A DNA stretch of 64,000 nt from Enterococcus sp. CSURQ0835 (lineage in GTDB: Bacteria; Bacillota; Bacilli; Lactobacillales; Enterococcaceae), in NCBI RefSeq assembly GCF_902706605.1, contig NZ_CACSLH010000004.1, positions 58,778 through 122,777 on the forward strand, given 5' to 3'. The notes beneath the pieces are model-generated. The model made no database searches and had not been told where the DNA came from. It worked only from the letters and a program-made list of their open reading frames with translations. Positions 15,764-25,012 of this stretch are shown here, one piece after another. A program made the position numbers and the translations under genes. Numbering within the stretch: position 1 is the stretch's first letter; the number at the start of each line of letters is the position of its first letter.

Positions 15764-18010
15764 CTAATTAAATAAATACGGTCTCGTAATCGAATCATCA
15801 CTTTTAAGTAGTGCTTGCGGCGTACCAGTAAATAAAATTTTCCCGCCTTTAGTACCGCCTTCAGCTCCGAGCTCGATCAACCAATCGGCTTGTTTGATAA
15901 CGGACGTGTGATGCTCCAATAAAATCAAGCTACTGCCATGATCGACCATTCGGTTAAATAATTTTAACAGCTGTTGAATATCTTCTAAATGTAACCCATC
16001 AGTCGGCTCGTCTAACAAATAGATCGAACCGGTCTTATGCAGTTGACTGGCTAATTTTAAACGCTGCAACTCACCGCCAGATAATGTCGTCAAGGCTTGG
16101 TTCAAATGTAAATACCCCAAGCCGACATCGACTAACGCTTGTAGTTGTTTGGCAAATGCCTCTTCAGCAAAAAATCGATTGCACTCTGTCACTGTCAGAT
16201 TGAGCACGTCCACGATCGTTTTACCATGATAATGATACTGCAAGACTTCTTTTGCGTAACGCTGTCCATGGCACACCTCGCATTGCGTAACGATATCTTC
16301 CATAAACGACATATCCGAAACGATCACACCTTTTCCGTGACAATGCGGGCAGGCGCCTTTTGAATTATAACTGAAATACGCTGCACTGACGTGGTTTTCT
16401 TTCGCAAACAAGTTGCGGATCTTACCGAAAATATCCAAATAGGTCAACGGTGTGGAACGAAGGTTGATTCCGATACTTTTTTGTGAGATATGGATCAGTG
16501 CTCGCCCTTCTGCAATGGCTTGCTGTCTGATCGCTTCGCCTAAAGAACTTTTACCAGAACCCGCTACGCCACATAAGACGGTCATTACACCCAACGGCAC
16601 TTCGACTGAAATATTTTTTAAATTATTGATTTGAACATCCACTAGTTTTAGTTGTTCCGTTGCGTGGCGGACGTTTTTCTTCACGGGGATCTTTTGGTGG
16701 AGCAGCTGGCTTGTGATCGTGTGGCTCGTTAAAAATTCAGTATAAGGACCAGCAAATTGAACGGCTCCGCCTGCATCCCCGGAACCAGGGCCGATGTCAA
16801 TGATGTAGTCTGCGGCTTCAATTAACTGAGGATGGTGCTCGACTAAAACGACCGTATTCCCTTGGGCTTTTAAAGCAAATAAAGCCGCTTTGAAGCGATC
16901 GATATCTTTAGGGTGTAATCCAGCACTCGGTTCATCCAAAACGTACAATAGATCAGTCAGCGCGCTATTGATATATTTTGCGATCTTGATGCGTTGTGCT
17001 TCACCGCCTGACAGAGTTCCCGTACCACGTGCTAATGTCAAATAGCTCAACCCAATCGTGATCAACGCTTGCAATCGTTTGTTAAGTTCGCGTTTGATGT
17101 CGACTGCCAACTCGTCGTGGATCGTTTGACAGAAAGTTAACAATTCGTCCAGCGGTAGTGTTACTAAGTCTGCGATACTTTTCCCGTGAATCTTGCAACT
17201 ACGCACTTTTTCATTGACTCGCGTACCATGACAATCAGGACAGACTTTGCGTGTGACAAAACGATCCAATTGTTTTTGATGCCGTTTCCCTTCGTCTTTA
17301 TGAATAATGCTGCGTTCCATGCGCGGGATCACACCTTCATATAATGCCGTATGAGGCCAATCACGAGGGGGATTTTTTAATTTGATGCGTGGTGATGACA
17401 AAAATAAAGCCAATTCTTCTTTTGAATAGTCTTTGATTTTTTTGTCAAGATCAAACAAACCGCTGTTCGCGTAACGTTTCCAGCGCCAAAAACCGGTATG
17501 GAAAGTCGGAAAATCAATTGGATCTTCGTTTAAAGATTTATTGAAGTCGATCAATTTGTGCACGTCGATCGTCGTGATCGCCCCTAACCCATCACAGGTC
17601 GGGCATTTCCCGGCAGGATGATTAAAAGAAAAGGTATCGGAATACCCGATGAAGGGCTTGCCGACTCGTGAAAATAACAGACGCAAAAAAGTGTAGACAT
17701 CCGTGTAAGTCCCTACCGTTGAACGAGCATTTTCGGATAATTTTTTTTGATCAATGACGATCGCAACAGGTAGATCCGTGATCTGTTCGACTTCGGGTCG
17801 GCCGTACTTTGGTAAATAATGTTGCAAGAAGCTCGGAAACGTTTCATTTAACTCCCGGCGAGATTCTGCCGCTAATGTATCAAAGACCAGCGAACTTTTT
17901 CCGGAGCCTGATAGTCCGGTGACGATCGTCATTTGTTTTTTCGGGATCTTAACGGTCACGTCTTTTAAATTATTTTGGGTCGCGTGTTTCACTGTGATCC
18001 ATTCAGTCAT
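15764..18010 (-). CDS. UvrA2-like ABC ATPase (excinuclease subunit A paralogue)
   Basis: I start at ATG 18010 behind GGGGGAG, giving MTEWITVKHATQNNLKDVTV and 748 residues, about 190 fewer than housekeeping UvrA, which fits the UvrA2 class lacking the UvrB-binding insert. Two ABC modules: Walker A GLSGSGKSS (near 32) and GVAGSGKSS, signatures LSGGE with QRIKIAKY and LSGGELQRLKLA, DEPSAGLHP and DEPTDGLHL. Zinc-binding CxxC sets include CPTCDGLG, CPDCHGTR, CPHCHGKG and CEVCHGQR. UvrA2 proteins are linked to tolerance of DNA-binding drugs; the divergent exporter gene at 18190 supports that, but the role here is inferred. Confidence 0.9.
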   Translation of the reverse strand: MTEWITVKHATQNNLKDVTVKIPKKQMTIVTGLSGSGKSSLVFDTLAAESRRELNETFPSFLQHYLPKYGRPEVEQITDLPVAIVIDQKKLSENARSTVGTYTDVYTFLRLLFSRVGKPFIGYSDTFSFNHPAGKCPTCDGLGAITTIDVHKLIDFNKSLNEDPIDFPTFHTGFWRWKRYANSGLFDLDKKIKDYSKEELALFLSSPRIKLKNPPRDWPHTALYEGVIPRMERSIIHKDEGKRHQKQLDRFVTRKVCPDCHGTRVNEKVRSCKIHGKSIADLVTLPLDELLTFCQTIHDELAVDIKRELNKRLQALITIGLSYLTLARGTGTLSGGEAQRIKIAKYINSALTDLLYVLDEPSAGLHPKDIDRFKAALFALKAQGNTVVLVEHHPQLIEAADYIIDIGPGSGDAGGAVQFAGPYTEFLTSHTITSQLLHQKIPVKKNVRHATEQLKLVDVQINNLKNISVEVPLGVMTVLCGVAGSGKSSLGEAIRQQAIAEGRALIHISQKSIGINLRSTPLTYLDIFGKIRNLFAKENHVSAAYFSYNSKGACPHCHGKGVIVSDMSFMEDIVTQCEVCHGQRYAKEVLQYHYHGKTIVDVLNLTVTECNRFFAEEAFAKQLQALVDVGLGYLHLNQALTTLSGGELQRLKLASQLHKTGSIYLLDEPTDGLHLEDIQQLLKLFNRMVDHGSSLILLEHHTSVIKQADWLIELGAEGGTKGGKILFTGTPQALLKSDDSITRPYLFN

Positions 18011-18026
18011 AATGTCTCCCCCTTTT

Positions 18027-18055
18027 ATTCTAGCTTCCAATATGCTAGCTGTCGT
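18027..18055 (-). promoter_or_regulatory. Possible promoter of the uvrA2-like gene
   Basis: Minus strand ACGACA, 17-base spacer, TAGAAT. The spacer contains CTAGC/GCTAG arms nine bases apart. The predicted start leaves a very short leader, so confidence is low. Confidence 0.35.
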
Positions 18056-18127
18056 TGGCATTTTTGATCCTGTTTTAAGCATAGAAGAAAGCAAAAAGGA
18101 ATGCAAATCAGCCGCTGAGTATCTTTC

Positions 18128-18156
18128 ATTACATTTTCCCGTTCTTGTTGTATGAT
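18128..18156 (+). promoter_or_regulatory. Promoter of the MFS gene
   Basis: ATTACA (18128-18133), 17-base spacer, TATGAT (18151-18156). Its position rules out the longest reading frame start at 18145 and supports a start near 18190. Confidence 0.5.
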
Positions 18157-18189
18157 GGTAAAGGAATTTTTGACAAAGGACGTGTGGAA

Positions 18190-19383
18190 TTGGAAAACCA
18201 AAAACCTATTTTAACTAAACATTTGACTTTTTTATTAGCCTTGACGTGTGGGATCGTCGTTGCAAATATGTATTATATCCAGCCAATCGGCACCCAGATC
18301 GCGCAAACATTTCATATCACGACTAGTTCGGTGGGGATCGTGACGATGCTGACACAATTAGGGTATGCGCTAGGCTTATTGCTCTTAGTCCCATTAGGTG
18401 ATGTGATGGATCGGCGTAAATTGATCGTACGGATGTCCGCACTTTCTTCAGTTTCGTTACTAGTCGCTTTTTTTGCCCCGAACTTCATTTTATTCGCGCT
18501 AGCTTGTTTATTGATTGGCCTCTTATCGATCGTTCCTCAAGTGATCATCCCATATGGCGCCGCACTAGCTGGACCTGCCCATCGTGGAAAGATCATGGGA
18601 ACGCTCCTCAGCGGGCTATTAGTCGGGATCTTGCTTTCTCGAACTGTTTCAGGGATCGTCGCGAGTTATTTACCGTGGAAAGTGATTTATTTGATCGCGC
18701 TCGTTGTGATCGCTGGTTTAACCGTGCTCTTACAACTGAAACTGCCTAAAAATAGTTTACAAGTCAATCGCCCCGGTTTTTCCTACCGAGAGACTTTACG
18801 AAGTATCCCTCACTTAGTTGCGCGACAACGTGAACTGCGAGAAGCCGCAGTCAATGGCTTTTTCATGTTTGGGACCTTCTCGATTTTTTGGTCGACTTTG
18901 ATTTTTTATGTCAGTAGCCCAGTGTACGGCTGGGGGACAAAAGAAGCTGGCTTGTTAGCGATCTTTGGTTTGGCTGGTGCAGTGGCAGCACCGATCGTCG
19001 GTCGTTTAGCTGATGATTATTCTGAACGGCATATCGTGTTGATGGGGCTGAGCATGCAGACGGCTAGTTTTATTCTTTTATTTTTCTTTGGCAGCCATTT
19101 AGCCGCGTTGATCTTAGCGATCGTCTTGTTAGATATCGGGAATCAATTCGGACAAGTCGCTAACCAAACACGAGTCCAAGCTTTGAGTGATACAGCAAGC
19201 AATCGGAATAATACGGTCTTCATGTTCACGTATTTTATTGGCGGATCATTTGGTTCGTTGATCGGCACGACGATGTGGGAACATCACGGCTGGTTCGGCG
19301 TGACGATCGTCGGTCTATTGTTCCAGCTACTCGCATATGTCTGTCATTTCTTAGTTTTTCACCCCGAGCATGACTTGAATTAA
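18190..19383 (+). CDS. MFS transporter, probable drug or sugar exporter
   Basis: About 397 residues with 12 hydrophobic segments. I choose TTG 18190, nine bases after AAAGGA and downstream of the promoter; GTG 18184 is three bases from the ribosome site and less likely. Seen: the motif-A-like loop PLGDVMDRRKLIVR between helices 2 and 3 and the equivalent GRLADDYSERH between helices 8 and 9. It resembles the YgaY/arabinose-efflux group of drug:proton antiporters. Divergent from the UvrA2-like gene with a 179-bp shared control region, suggesting joint response to a toxic compound; substrate unknown. Confidence 0.85.
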   Translation: MENQKPILTKHLTFLLALTCGIVVANMYYIQPIGTQIAQTFHITTSSVGIVTMLTQLGYALGLLLLVPLGDVMDRRKLIVRMSALSSVSLLVAFFAPNFILFALACLLIGLLSIVPQVIIPYGAALAGPAHRGKIMGTLLSGLLVGILLSRTVSGIVASYLPWKVIYLIALVVIAGLTVLLQLKLPKNSLQVNRPGFSYRETLRSIPHLVARQRELREAAVNGFFMFGTFSIFWSTLIFYVSSPVYGWGTKEAGLLAIFGLAGAVAAPIVGRLADDYSERHIVLMGLSMQTASFILLFFFGSHLAALILAIVLLDIGNQFGQVANQTRVQALSDTASNRNNTVFMFTYFIGGSFGSLIGTTMWEHHGWFGVTIVGLLFQLLAYVCHFLVFHPEHDLN

Positions 19384-19391
19384 GCCAACAC

Positions 19392-19436
19392 AAAAAGAGT
19401 GAGACGCAGTTAGTAACTGCGTCTCACTCTTTTTTA
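19392..19436. terminator. Bidirectional terminator between the MFS gene and asnB
   Basis: AAAAGAGTGAGACGCAGTTA pairs exactly with its complement around a single G, with T-runs on both sides. Convergent genes share it. One of the GAG-type hairpin family of this window. Confidence 0.88.
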
Positions 19437-19437
19437 T

Positions 19438-21345
19438 TTACGCTACGACATCTTTTGTAGCTTCAATTTTTTCTGGCACTGGTTTTTCACCGTCATTGAT
19501 GAAGTAGACTTGGTACCAAGTCAAGAACGTGTAGATCGTCCAAATCTTACGACGATCATCGTTCTCACCTTTGAAGTTGCCATCTAGCATCGCTAAGATC
19601 TTCGCTTGATCAAAGAACTCGCTCACGAAATCTTGTTCAAAGACGTTTCGGACGATTTGGTAATATTTTTCTTCTCGCAACCAGTCTTTGATCGGAACTG
19701 GGAAGCCAAGTTTTTCACGGTTATACCATTCTTCTGGTAAATGCCGTGCAGCTGCTTGACGGAACGCGTACTTCGTATTTTCTGAGTTGATCAAATATTT
19801 CGTTGGAACTTGTTCGGCGACATTCATCAATTCTTTATCCAGTAGTGGTACCCGGACTTCCAATGAACTAGCCATCGATAATTTATCAGCTTTCAATAAA
19901 ATATCTTTTGGCATCCATTGGTGCATATCCAAATATTGCATTTTTTTGATCTCAGACATATTATCGTCTTCGATTCGATCGTATTGCATATCCACGATCT
20001 CTTTAACTGTCGGCGCATTTTGATATTCAGGTGCTAATAAATCAGCCGCTTCAGTTTCTTCAAAGACTTTCGCTTGGCCGATAAAGAAGTCTTCTGCTGG
20101 TGCAAGTGATGTATACAGATGTAGTGCACCATGGAACGTCTTGCCTTTAAGACCTTTTGCTAATGTGTAGCGCGTCTTCTTCGGTAATTTTTTCAAGCCT
20201 TCTGCAACGACTTTTACGACTTTTGATTTTGTATTCATCCCGTAAGCTTGGTAGCCGGCAAATAATTCATCGGCACCTTCCCCACTCAAAGCAACCCGCA
20301 CATCGCGACTTGCAAGTTCAGCTAAGAAATAAAGCGGGACACAAGAAGGATTTGAATCTGGTTCATCCAAATGATATTGGATCAATGGGAAATATTCAAA
20401 GGCTTCATCGCCACTCACGATCCGAGATTCATTGTTCAATTCAATCATGTTCGCTAATTTTTTCGCTTCCACTGATTCGTTATAGCTCTTATCGCCAAAA
20501 CCGATAGAGTACGAATGCTCTGGGCGTAAAACGGCTGTTACATAACTAGAATCGACCCCAGAAGATAAGAATGAACCGACTTCAACATCGGCGATCCGAT
20601 GGGCTTCGATTGATTTTACGACGGTGTCATCGATCAAATCAACGGTTTCATCTAAACTTAAACGACTTTCCCGTTCTTTGACATCCCAGTATTGGCGAAT
20701 ATCAAGTTTGCCATCTTTATACGTAAAGTAATGCCCTTCTTTGATCCGGAAAACATTTTTGAAAAATGTCTCGTCTAAAGCTGAATATTGGAACGTCATA
20801 TACGGTTTCAACGCTTCTTTATTCAACTCTTTTACGAAGTTCGGATGTTTCAAGAAACTTTTGATTTCAGAACCATACATGAAGGTCCCATTCATTTGAG
20901 CGTAGTATAACGGTTTGATCCCGAAATGATCCCGCGCACCGAATAATTCTTGTTTAACGGTATCCCAGATCACAAAAGCAAACATCCCGCGAATTTTTTG
21001 TAATAATTCCACGCCATATTCTTCATAACCGTGCAATAAAACTTCTGTATCAGCATGTGTCGTGAAAATATGACCTTTTGCGATCAGATCTTCCCGGATG
21101 CTTTGATAGTTATAGATCTCACCGTTAAATGTGATGATCTTCGTTTTATCTTCGTTATAAATCGGCTGCGTGCCGCCTTCTAAATCGATGATACTCAAAC
21201 GGCGAAAGCCAAGTGCAACACCTTCATCGATAAATTTACCGGAACTGTTCGGTCCTCGGTGAATGATCGTATTCATCATATCTTCAATTACTTGTTCTTT
21301 TTGTGTCTCGCTAGAGCGATCTACGAACCCTACTATTCCGCACAC
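19438..21345 (-). CDS. asnB: Asparagine synthase (glutamine-hydrolysing)
   Basis: Makes asparagine from aspartate, ATP and glutamine. The 635-residue protein begins at a GTG behind AGAGGG and gives the essential Cys2 after processing (MCGIVGF). Residues 1-200 are the class II glutaminase (RGPNSSG, FNGEIYNY, HADTEVLLHGYEEYG); residues 230-600 the synthetase with the ATP pyrophosphatase loop SSGVDSSYV and ALSGEGADELFAGY. The length fits the AsnB/AsnO group. It ends at the hairpin at 19392. The leader has no T-box motif that I can see. Confidence 0.95.
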   Translation of the reverse strand: MCGIVGFVDRSSETQKEQVIEDMMNTIIHRGPNSSGKFIDEGVALGFRRLSIIDLEGGTQPIYNEDKTKIITFNGEIYNYQSIREDLIAKGHIFTTHADTEVLLHGYEEYGVELLQKIRGMFAFVIWDTVKQELFGARDHFGIKPLYYAQMNGTFMYGSEIKSFLKHPNFVKELNKEALKPYMTFQYSALDETFFKNVFRIKEGHYFTYKDGKLDIRQYWDVKERESRLSLDETVDLIDDTVVKSIEAHRIADVEVGSFLSSGVDSSYVTAVLRPEHSYSIGFGDKSYNESVEAKKLANMIELNNESRIVSGDEAFEYFPLIQYHLDEPDSNPSCVPLYFLAELASRDVRVALSGEGADELFAGYQAYGMNTKSKVVKVVAEGLKKLPKKTRYTLAKGLKGKTFHGALHLYTSLAPAEDFFIGQAKVFEETEAADLLAPEYQNAPTVKEIVDMQYDRIEDDNMSEIKKMQYLDMHQWMPKDILLKADKLSMASSLEVRVPLLDKELMNVAEQVPTKYLINSENTKYAFRQAAARHLPEEWYNREKLGFPVPIKDWLREEKYYQIVRNVFEQDFVSEFFDQAKILAMLDGNFKGENDDRRKIWTIYTFLTWYQVYFINDGEKPVPEKIEATKDVVA

Positions 21346-21375
21346 ACTGTCTACCCTCTTTCAAAAACGTGGTCA

Positions 21376-21397
21376 TGATACATTTTTAGTTGTATCA
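21376..21397 (-). repeat. Inverted repeat in the asnB leader
   Basis: TGATACA / TGTATCA arms with eight bases between, located just downstream of the asnB -10. Could be an operator or a leader hairpin. Confidence 0.4.
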
Positions 21398-21405
21398 ACT
21401 TTAAA

Positions 21406-21434
21406 AGTATATCATAGGCGTTGCTATCTTTCAC
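21406..21434 (-). promoter_or_regulatory. Promoter of asnB
   Basis: Minus strand GTGAAA, 17-base spacer, TATACT, about 60 bases before the GTG start. Confidence 0.55.
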
Positions 21435-21557
21435 GAATTGCTTAGCGTTTTCTAAATAAAATGAAGAAATTATTAATATTTTTCGTAGGAAGCATTTACA
21501 GCTTGAATCGTGTTTTTTTATAACTAGTCTCATAATCAATTCCACCGCTTTTTAATC

Positions 21558-21606
21558 AAAGAAACAAGGAGCCGGACATGACTGCTGTCCAACTCCTTGT
21601 TTCTTT
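21558..21606 (-). terminator. Terminator of the 23594-21651 unit
   Basis: AAAGAAACAAGGAG pairs with CTCCTTGTTTCTTT, then an upper GGACA/TGTCC stem, separated by a CC/AA mismatch that becomes G-U pairs on the minus strand. That supports action on minus-strand RNA. The 21346-21650 gap otherwise holds only the asnB promoter and leader. Confidence 0.7.
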
Positions 21607-21650
21607 CTATTTAATGCGATCGAAACTTTTGGTGTCTCAGTTTCGTTTGA

Positions 21651-22739
21651 TCAGTTCACTAAGCTGTTATCTAAGGCTAACGGAACTAAAAATGGATACG
21701 CGCCGAAAAACTCGATCAATGATTTGTTGACGTGGTTCGTATCAAGCGTCAAAGTAGTCGTGCTACTCTTATCATCTTGTTTGATCGTCACGGTTTGTTC
21801 ATTCCCTAATTCGACTACAAATAAATCCTCTGCGCGTTTTTTGAAATCATACCGTTGATTGTCCATCGTCGTGATAAAAATATCATCGATCGTCTTAGTA
21901 TCTGCTTGCCGAGGTAGCGTATAAGTCAATTGCAATGGCTTCGTATTATCCAATAAATTATCGGTAAAGGTAAAGCCTAGTGTTTGCATATGATTCATGA
22001 CCTCATTCATTTGATGACTGAAGATCGAATTTTGTCCACTCGTATAAATGCGCTTGATGTAGCAATCGGTCAATAGATCAAAGACTGCTTGGTTTTTGAT
22101 TTGAGCATGCATCGTTTCTGGTTGAACGAGTAGTAGCGGTAATTTATTTTTTCGCGCTTTGCCTTCTGGCGTGGGCATCATCAAGCTAAATAAAATCTCT
22201 TTGTGATTGACTAAGCGATAAGTCAATGAGAAATGTTTCGTGCGCCACGTAGCAAATTCATCATTGGATAAACGCAGATCATTGCTTTCTAGCGGTTTTA
22301 AGAGCTCAAAAGTGAAATACTCTAACAAGGAACTTTTCGCGATCGCTGAAATCGTTAATTTTCGCTCGATGAAAATGGACTTGAAGTAATCTAATAACGT
22401 TGGAAAATCGGATTCCATCAAGACTTTCCGAAATTTCAGATCGGCCAATTCTTTTTCAGCTTCGTCGATCAATTGTTGTAAGTCGTGATAGTTTTTTTCG
22501 CGATTATCAAAATAGGTGACCACCGTCTCACTCATTGGTTTTTGGTGTTTTGGCTCTGGTGTGGCTTGCTTTTCGTTTTTAGTTGCTGGCTGGACCACTT
22601 TCTTTTTTTGGATCTTTACTTCAGAAGTGGTTTTTTCCTCCGGGCCAGTCGCTTCGATCGTCTCTTTTTCAACTTCAACGTCGCTAGTGTCGACTAAACT
22701 ATGGTAAATGCTATTTAATCCATGTCTTTCCTCTGCCAT
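21651..22739 (-). CDS. Uncharacterised protein, second gene of a coupled pair
   Basis: 362 residues, not recognised. Seen: residues 1-70 are charged and low-complexity (Lys/Glu/Thr-rich, likely disordered); residues 75-105 look like a short coiled coil (YHDLQQLIDEAEKELADL); residues 110-360 are mixed alpha/beta, with no signal peptide or membrane segment and no catalytic motif I can name. Its ATG directly abuts the stop of the upstream gene (TAAATG), so the two are translated together. Codon use matches the neighbours. A cytoplasmic complex with the upstream coiled-coil protein is inferred from the coupling. Confidence 0.75.
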   Translation of the reverse strand: MAEERHGLNSIYHSLVDTSDVEVEKETIEATGPEEKTTSEVKIQKKKVVQPATKNEKQATPEPKHQKPMSETVVTYFDNREKNYHDLQQLIDEAEKELADLKFRKVLMESDFPTLLDYFKSIFIERKLTISAIAKSSLLEYFTFELLKPLESNDLRLSNDEFATWRTKHFSLTYRLVNHKEILFSLMMPTPEGKARKNKLPLLLVQPETMHAQIKNQAVFDLLTDCYIKRIYTSGQNSIFSHQMNEVMNHMQTLGFTFTDNLLDNTKPLQLTYTLPRQADTKTIDDIFITTMDNQRYDFKKRAEDLFVVELGNEQTVTIKQDDKSSTTTLTLDTNHVNKSLIEFFGAYPFLVPLALDNSLVN

Positions 22740-23594
22740 TTAATTCACTCCCTTATTCAAAAAGTCGGCAATGAATCGTTTAAGCGCCGCATCCATTTTG
22801 TCGACACTCCCAAAACGTTTTTCGATCAGCCGCAATTCTTTCAGCGCCACGGCTTGCTCTAAAGCTAGCGCGTGTTTTTTCGCTTCCCACTCTTTTTTCT
22901 GCGCTTCATTTGGGACCGGTGCTTGACTCAAGTAAGGTTCCCAGTGCGCGCGTTCTTCTTGGAGCGCGTCTAACTGTTCATCAATTTCGGCGAGTTCATC
23001 TTCGACTTTTTTCCGATTGAACATCGTTTTCGACTGCTCTAGTTCAGTTTTGTGAGCGATAAGGGGCTCGATTTGATCATCTAATTTTTTGACTTCTGCT
23101 TGGGCCGTCAATTTTTTAGCATCAAAACTATTTTCTTTTTCTTCGACTTGTTCGATCTGCTTTTTGTAATCGCCTGCCGTGACTTTTTGCCACTGAGAGC
23201 GGACTTCCGGTAACACCGTGATCTTAGGGCGAGTCGCGTCGATCTCAAAAACGCTACGGTCACGATAGTAATCGCCTAACCGATAATCCATCAAGACGGG
23301 TGATAATTTTTTTTGTAAGATCATAAACGGAAAAGTCTTCAACAATTCTCGGTGGATCTTACTCGTCAAATAATTATCGATCTCGTGATTGGCATTCGTA
23401 GACTGCTGGATGGAAGCTGGCAGCTCTTGCCAATAAACTTGGTAGACTTCTCCCATGTTTTCATCTTCCATGGCTTGTTCCAGCCGCTGGATCTTATCTT
23501 TCAAACCACCTAAAATACCAGAGGCGGATTCTTTTACCGAATCAAATGATTGTTCTTTTTTTGGAGCTGTGTTCTCGTTATTCAAAGCCTCCAT
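22740..23594 (-). CDS. Uncharacterised coiled-coil protein, first gene of a coupled pair
   Basis: 284 residues, not recognised. I start at ATG 23594, seven bases after AAGGAGG, rather than the adjacent TTG. Residues 1-35 polar; 36-145 helical with aromatic patches (VYQVYWQELP, FPFMILQKKL); 150-235 a long heptad-like coiled coil rich in Glu, Lys and Leu (DDQIEPLIAHKTELEQSK); then a helical end. No membrane segment. The middle resembles SMC/SbcC-type coils in composition only; no ATP-binding motifs. Leader hairpin at 23620-23644. Function unknown. Confidence 0.75.
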   Translation of the reverse strand: MEALNNENTAPKKEQSFDSVKESASGILGGLKDKIQRLEQAMEDENMGEVYQVYWQELPASIQQSTNANHEIDNYLTSKIHRELLKTFPFMILQKKLSPVLMDYRLGDYYRDRSVFEIDATRPKITVLPEVRSQWQKVTAGDYKKQIEQVEEKENSFDAKKLTAQAEVKKLDDQIEPLIAHKTELEQSKTMFNRKKVEDELAEIDEQLDALQEERAHWEPYLSQAPVPNEAQKKEWEAKKHALALEQAVALKELRLIEKRFGSVDKMDAALKRFIADFLNKGVN

Positions 23595-23619
23595 CAAAAA
23601 ACCTCCTTTTTCATAGTCG

Positions 23620-23661
23620 AGTAAGCTTTCATGCTGACTCGTCTTCTTCTTAATAGTACCA
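23620..23661 (-). promoter_or_regulatory. Possible extended -10 promoter and leader hairpin of the coupled pair
   Basis: Minus strand TGGTACTAT (23661-23653) as an extended -10 without a clear -35, followed by a hairpin CGAGTCAGC / GCTTACTCG (about 23644-23620) before the ribosome site. Confidence 0.35.
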
Positions 23662-23715
23662 TTTTTTTCTCGAAAAAGGCGGGATAGAAATCAGAATTTG
23701 AAAAGAAATTCTAGT

Positions 23716-24783
23716 CTAATTAAACAGATTCGTGAAAAAATCTTTGATGGTTTGCCAAAGGTTCGACAAAAAGCCTTGATTGTCATTCACAGTCTTTTCC
23801 ACGGAGCCTTTCAATGAATCGCCGAACTTCCCTAACTGGTCAGATAATTGATTGACAGAATCTTTAAAATCTCCGCTGATCTTATCTAACTGCTGGATCG
23901 ATTCTTTATCTAACACGCCGTTTGTATTTTGATATTGTTGGGCAAGTGATACGAGTTTATTGATATCATCTTGTGAGATGTAATGATCTAAATTATTTTT
24001 AGCGAGCGCATCGTTGACGATTTTTTCAACATCGGCTTTCGTCGCTAACTGGCCTTGTTGTTCTTTTAAGTCAGCCAATTCTTTTTTGATGTCGACCAAT
24101 GTCTGGTTCAATTGGTTTTTATAGGCTTCATCCGCTTTTTCTTTGTCAGCTGCCGATAAGTCTTGGTTTTGTTTATCTCCATTAGCATTGTTGACGATGG
24201 ATTGGGCAACATCTGAAGTGGTATCTAATTCCGTTTGCGCAAGTTGTGCACGTTTGGGATCAACTTGCTCGCCGTTTGCTTCAAACGCTTTATAGACTCC
24301 AGTCAACGCACTTTCTCCAGTCACTTTCACGACACTAGCTACTTTGACGGTTGCATCACTGATCCCAGCAGTTACTAACGGATTTTTGTATTGATCCGCG
24401 GTGATCTGAGTGATATTTTCCGGCGTTAAGATCTTGACGTTGATCCCTTGCCCTTGGTCTTCTCGATTCACCACGACGGAACTGAGCATCACACTGTCAT
24501 CTCCACTGCCGTACCCAAGATATTTGACTAGGTCGGCCCCGGTGGCAGTTTCAGTTTTAACATTATTTTGATTGATCCCTAAAACGCTCATCGTTTCGGT
24601 CAATTGCTGCTGATTCAAGCCAGCCCCCGCAACGAAAGTCGGTTTGCCCCAACGTTCATTGATCACATCACTACTAGTTGATTGATTCGTGTCTTGAGCT
24701 GCAGCACTTTGAGCTAGGCCAGCAGTTGTCGTAGCCAGAGCTAAAAAAGTACTGGCGATCAAAAGATATTTCGGTATTTTCAT
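23716..24783 (-). CDS. Secreted DUF1002 (YpuA-like) protein
   Basis: 355 residues. Residues 1-29 form a signal peptide (basic start, hydrophobic core, cleavage near AQSAAAQD). Residues 40-190 match the DUF1002 pattern: GLNQQQLTETMSVLGI, GYGSGDDSVMLSSVVVNRE, INVKILTPENITQITADQYKN, TGESALTGVYKAFE. The rest is helical and polar and ends in an amphipathic tail (LWQTIKDFFTNLFN). YpuA of Bacillus is the known relative; function unknown. ATG behind GGAGGG. Single-gene unit; no clear terminator before the coupled pair. Confidence 0.88.
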   Translation of the reverse strand: MKIPKYLLIASTFLALATTTAGLAQSAAAQDTNQSTSSDVINERWGKPTFVAGAGLNQQQLTETMSVLGINQNNVKTETATGADLVKYLGYGSGDDSVMLSSVVVNREDQGQGINVKILTPENITQITADQYKNPLVTAGISDATVKVASVVKVTGESALTGVYKAFEANGEQVDPKRAQLAQTELDTTSDVAQSIVNNANGDKQNQDLSAADKEKADEAYKNQLNQTLVDIKKELADLKEQQGQLATKADVEKIVNDALAKNNLDHYISQDDINKLVSLAQQYQNTNGVLDKESIQQLDKISGDFKDSVNQLSDQLGKFGDSLKGSVEKTVNDNQGFLSNLWQTIKDFFTNLFN

Positions 24784-24969
24784 GGGAAATTCCCTCCAAA
24801 TTTTTTGTTTGCTTTAAGGCGATCCGGAAACTTTTCGTCTGGATCTTTCCGTTATACCTTAAGATAGCACAATTAGTCTAGCAAAAAAACCCGACTAAAG
24901 ATGGAAGATTTTGCCAAAAATACTAAAATGCGTGAAGCAGTCAGCGTGATCCTAAAAAAGCAAACTCCG

Positions 24970-25007
24970 AAAAAAGGACTAGGACAGCTAGCTGCGTCCC
25001 AGTCCTT
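24970..25007 (-). terminator. Terminator of the 60-residue gene
   Basis: Minus strand AAGGACT-G-GGAC / GTCC-T-AGTCCTT stem (a G-U pair on minus, A-C mismatch on plus) followed by a T-run. It starts five bases after the stop codon at 25013. Confidence 0.75.
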
Positions 25008-25012
25008 CCTGC

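Noticed and set aside
21351..21545. 64-residue minus-strand frame upstream of asnB
   Set aside because: It spans the asnB promoter and leader inverted repeat, lacks a ribosome site and has no coding-like composition.
21346..21650. T-box or other riboswitch before asnB
   Set aside because: No T-box sequence (GGTGG-type) and no terminator between promoter and gene on the minus strand.
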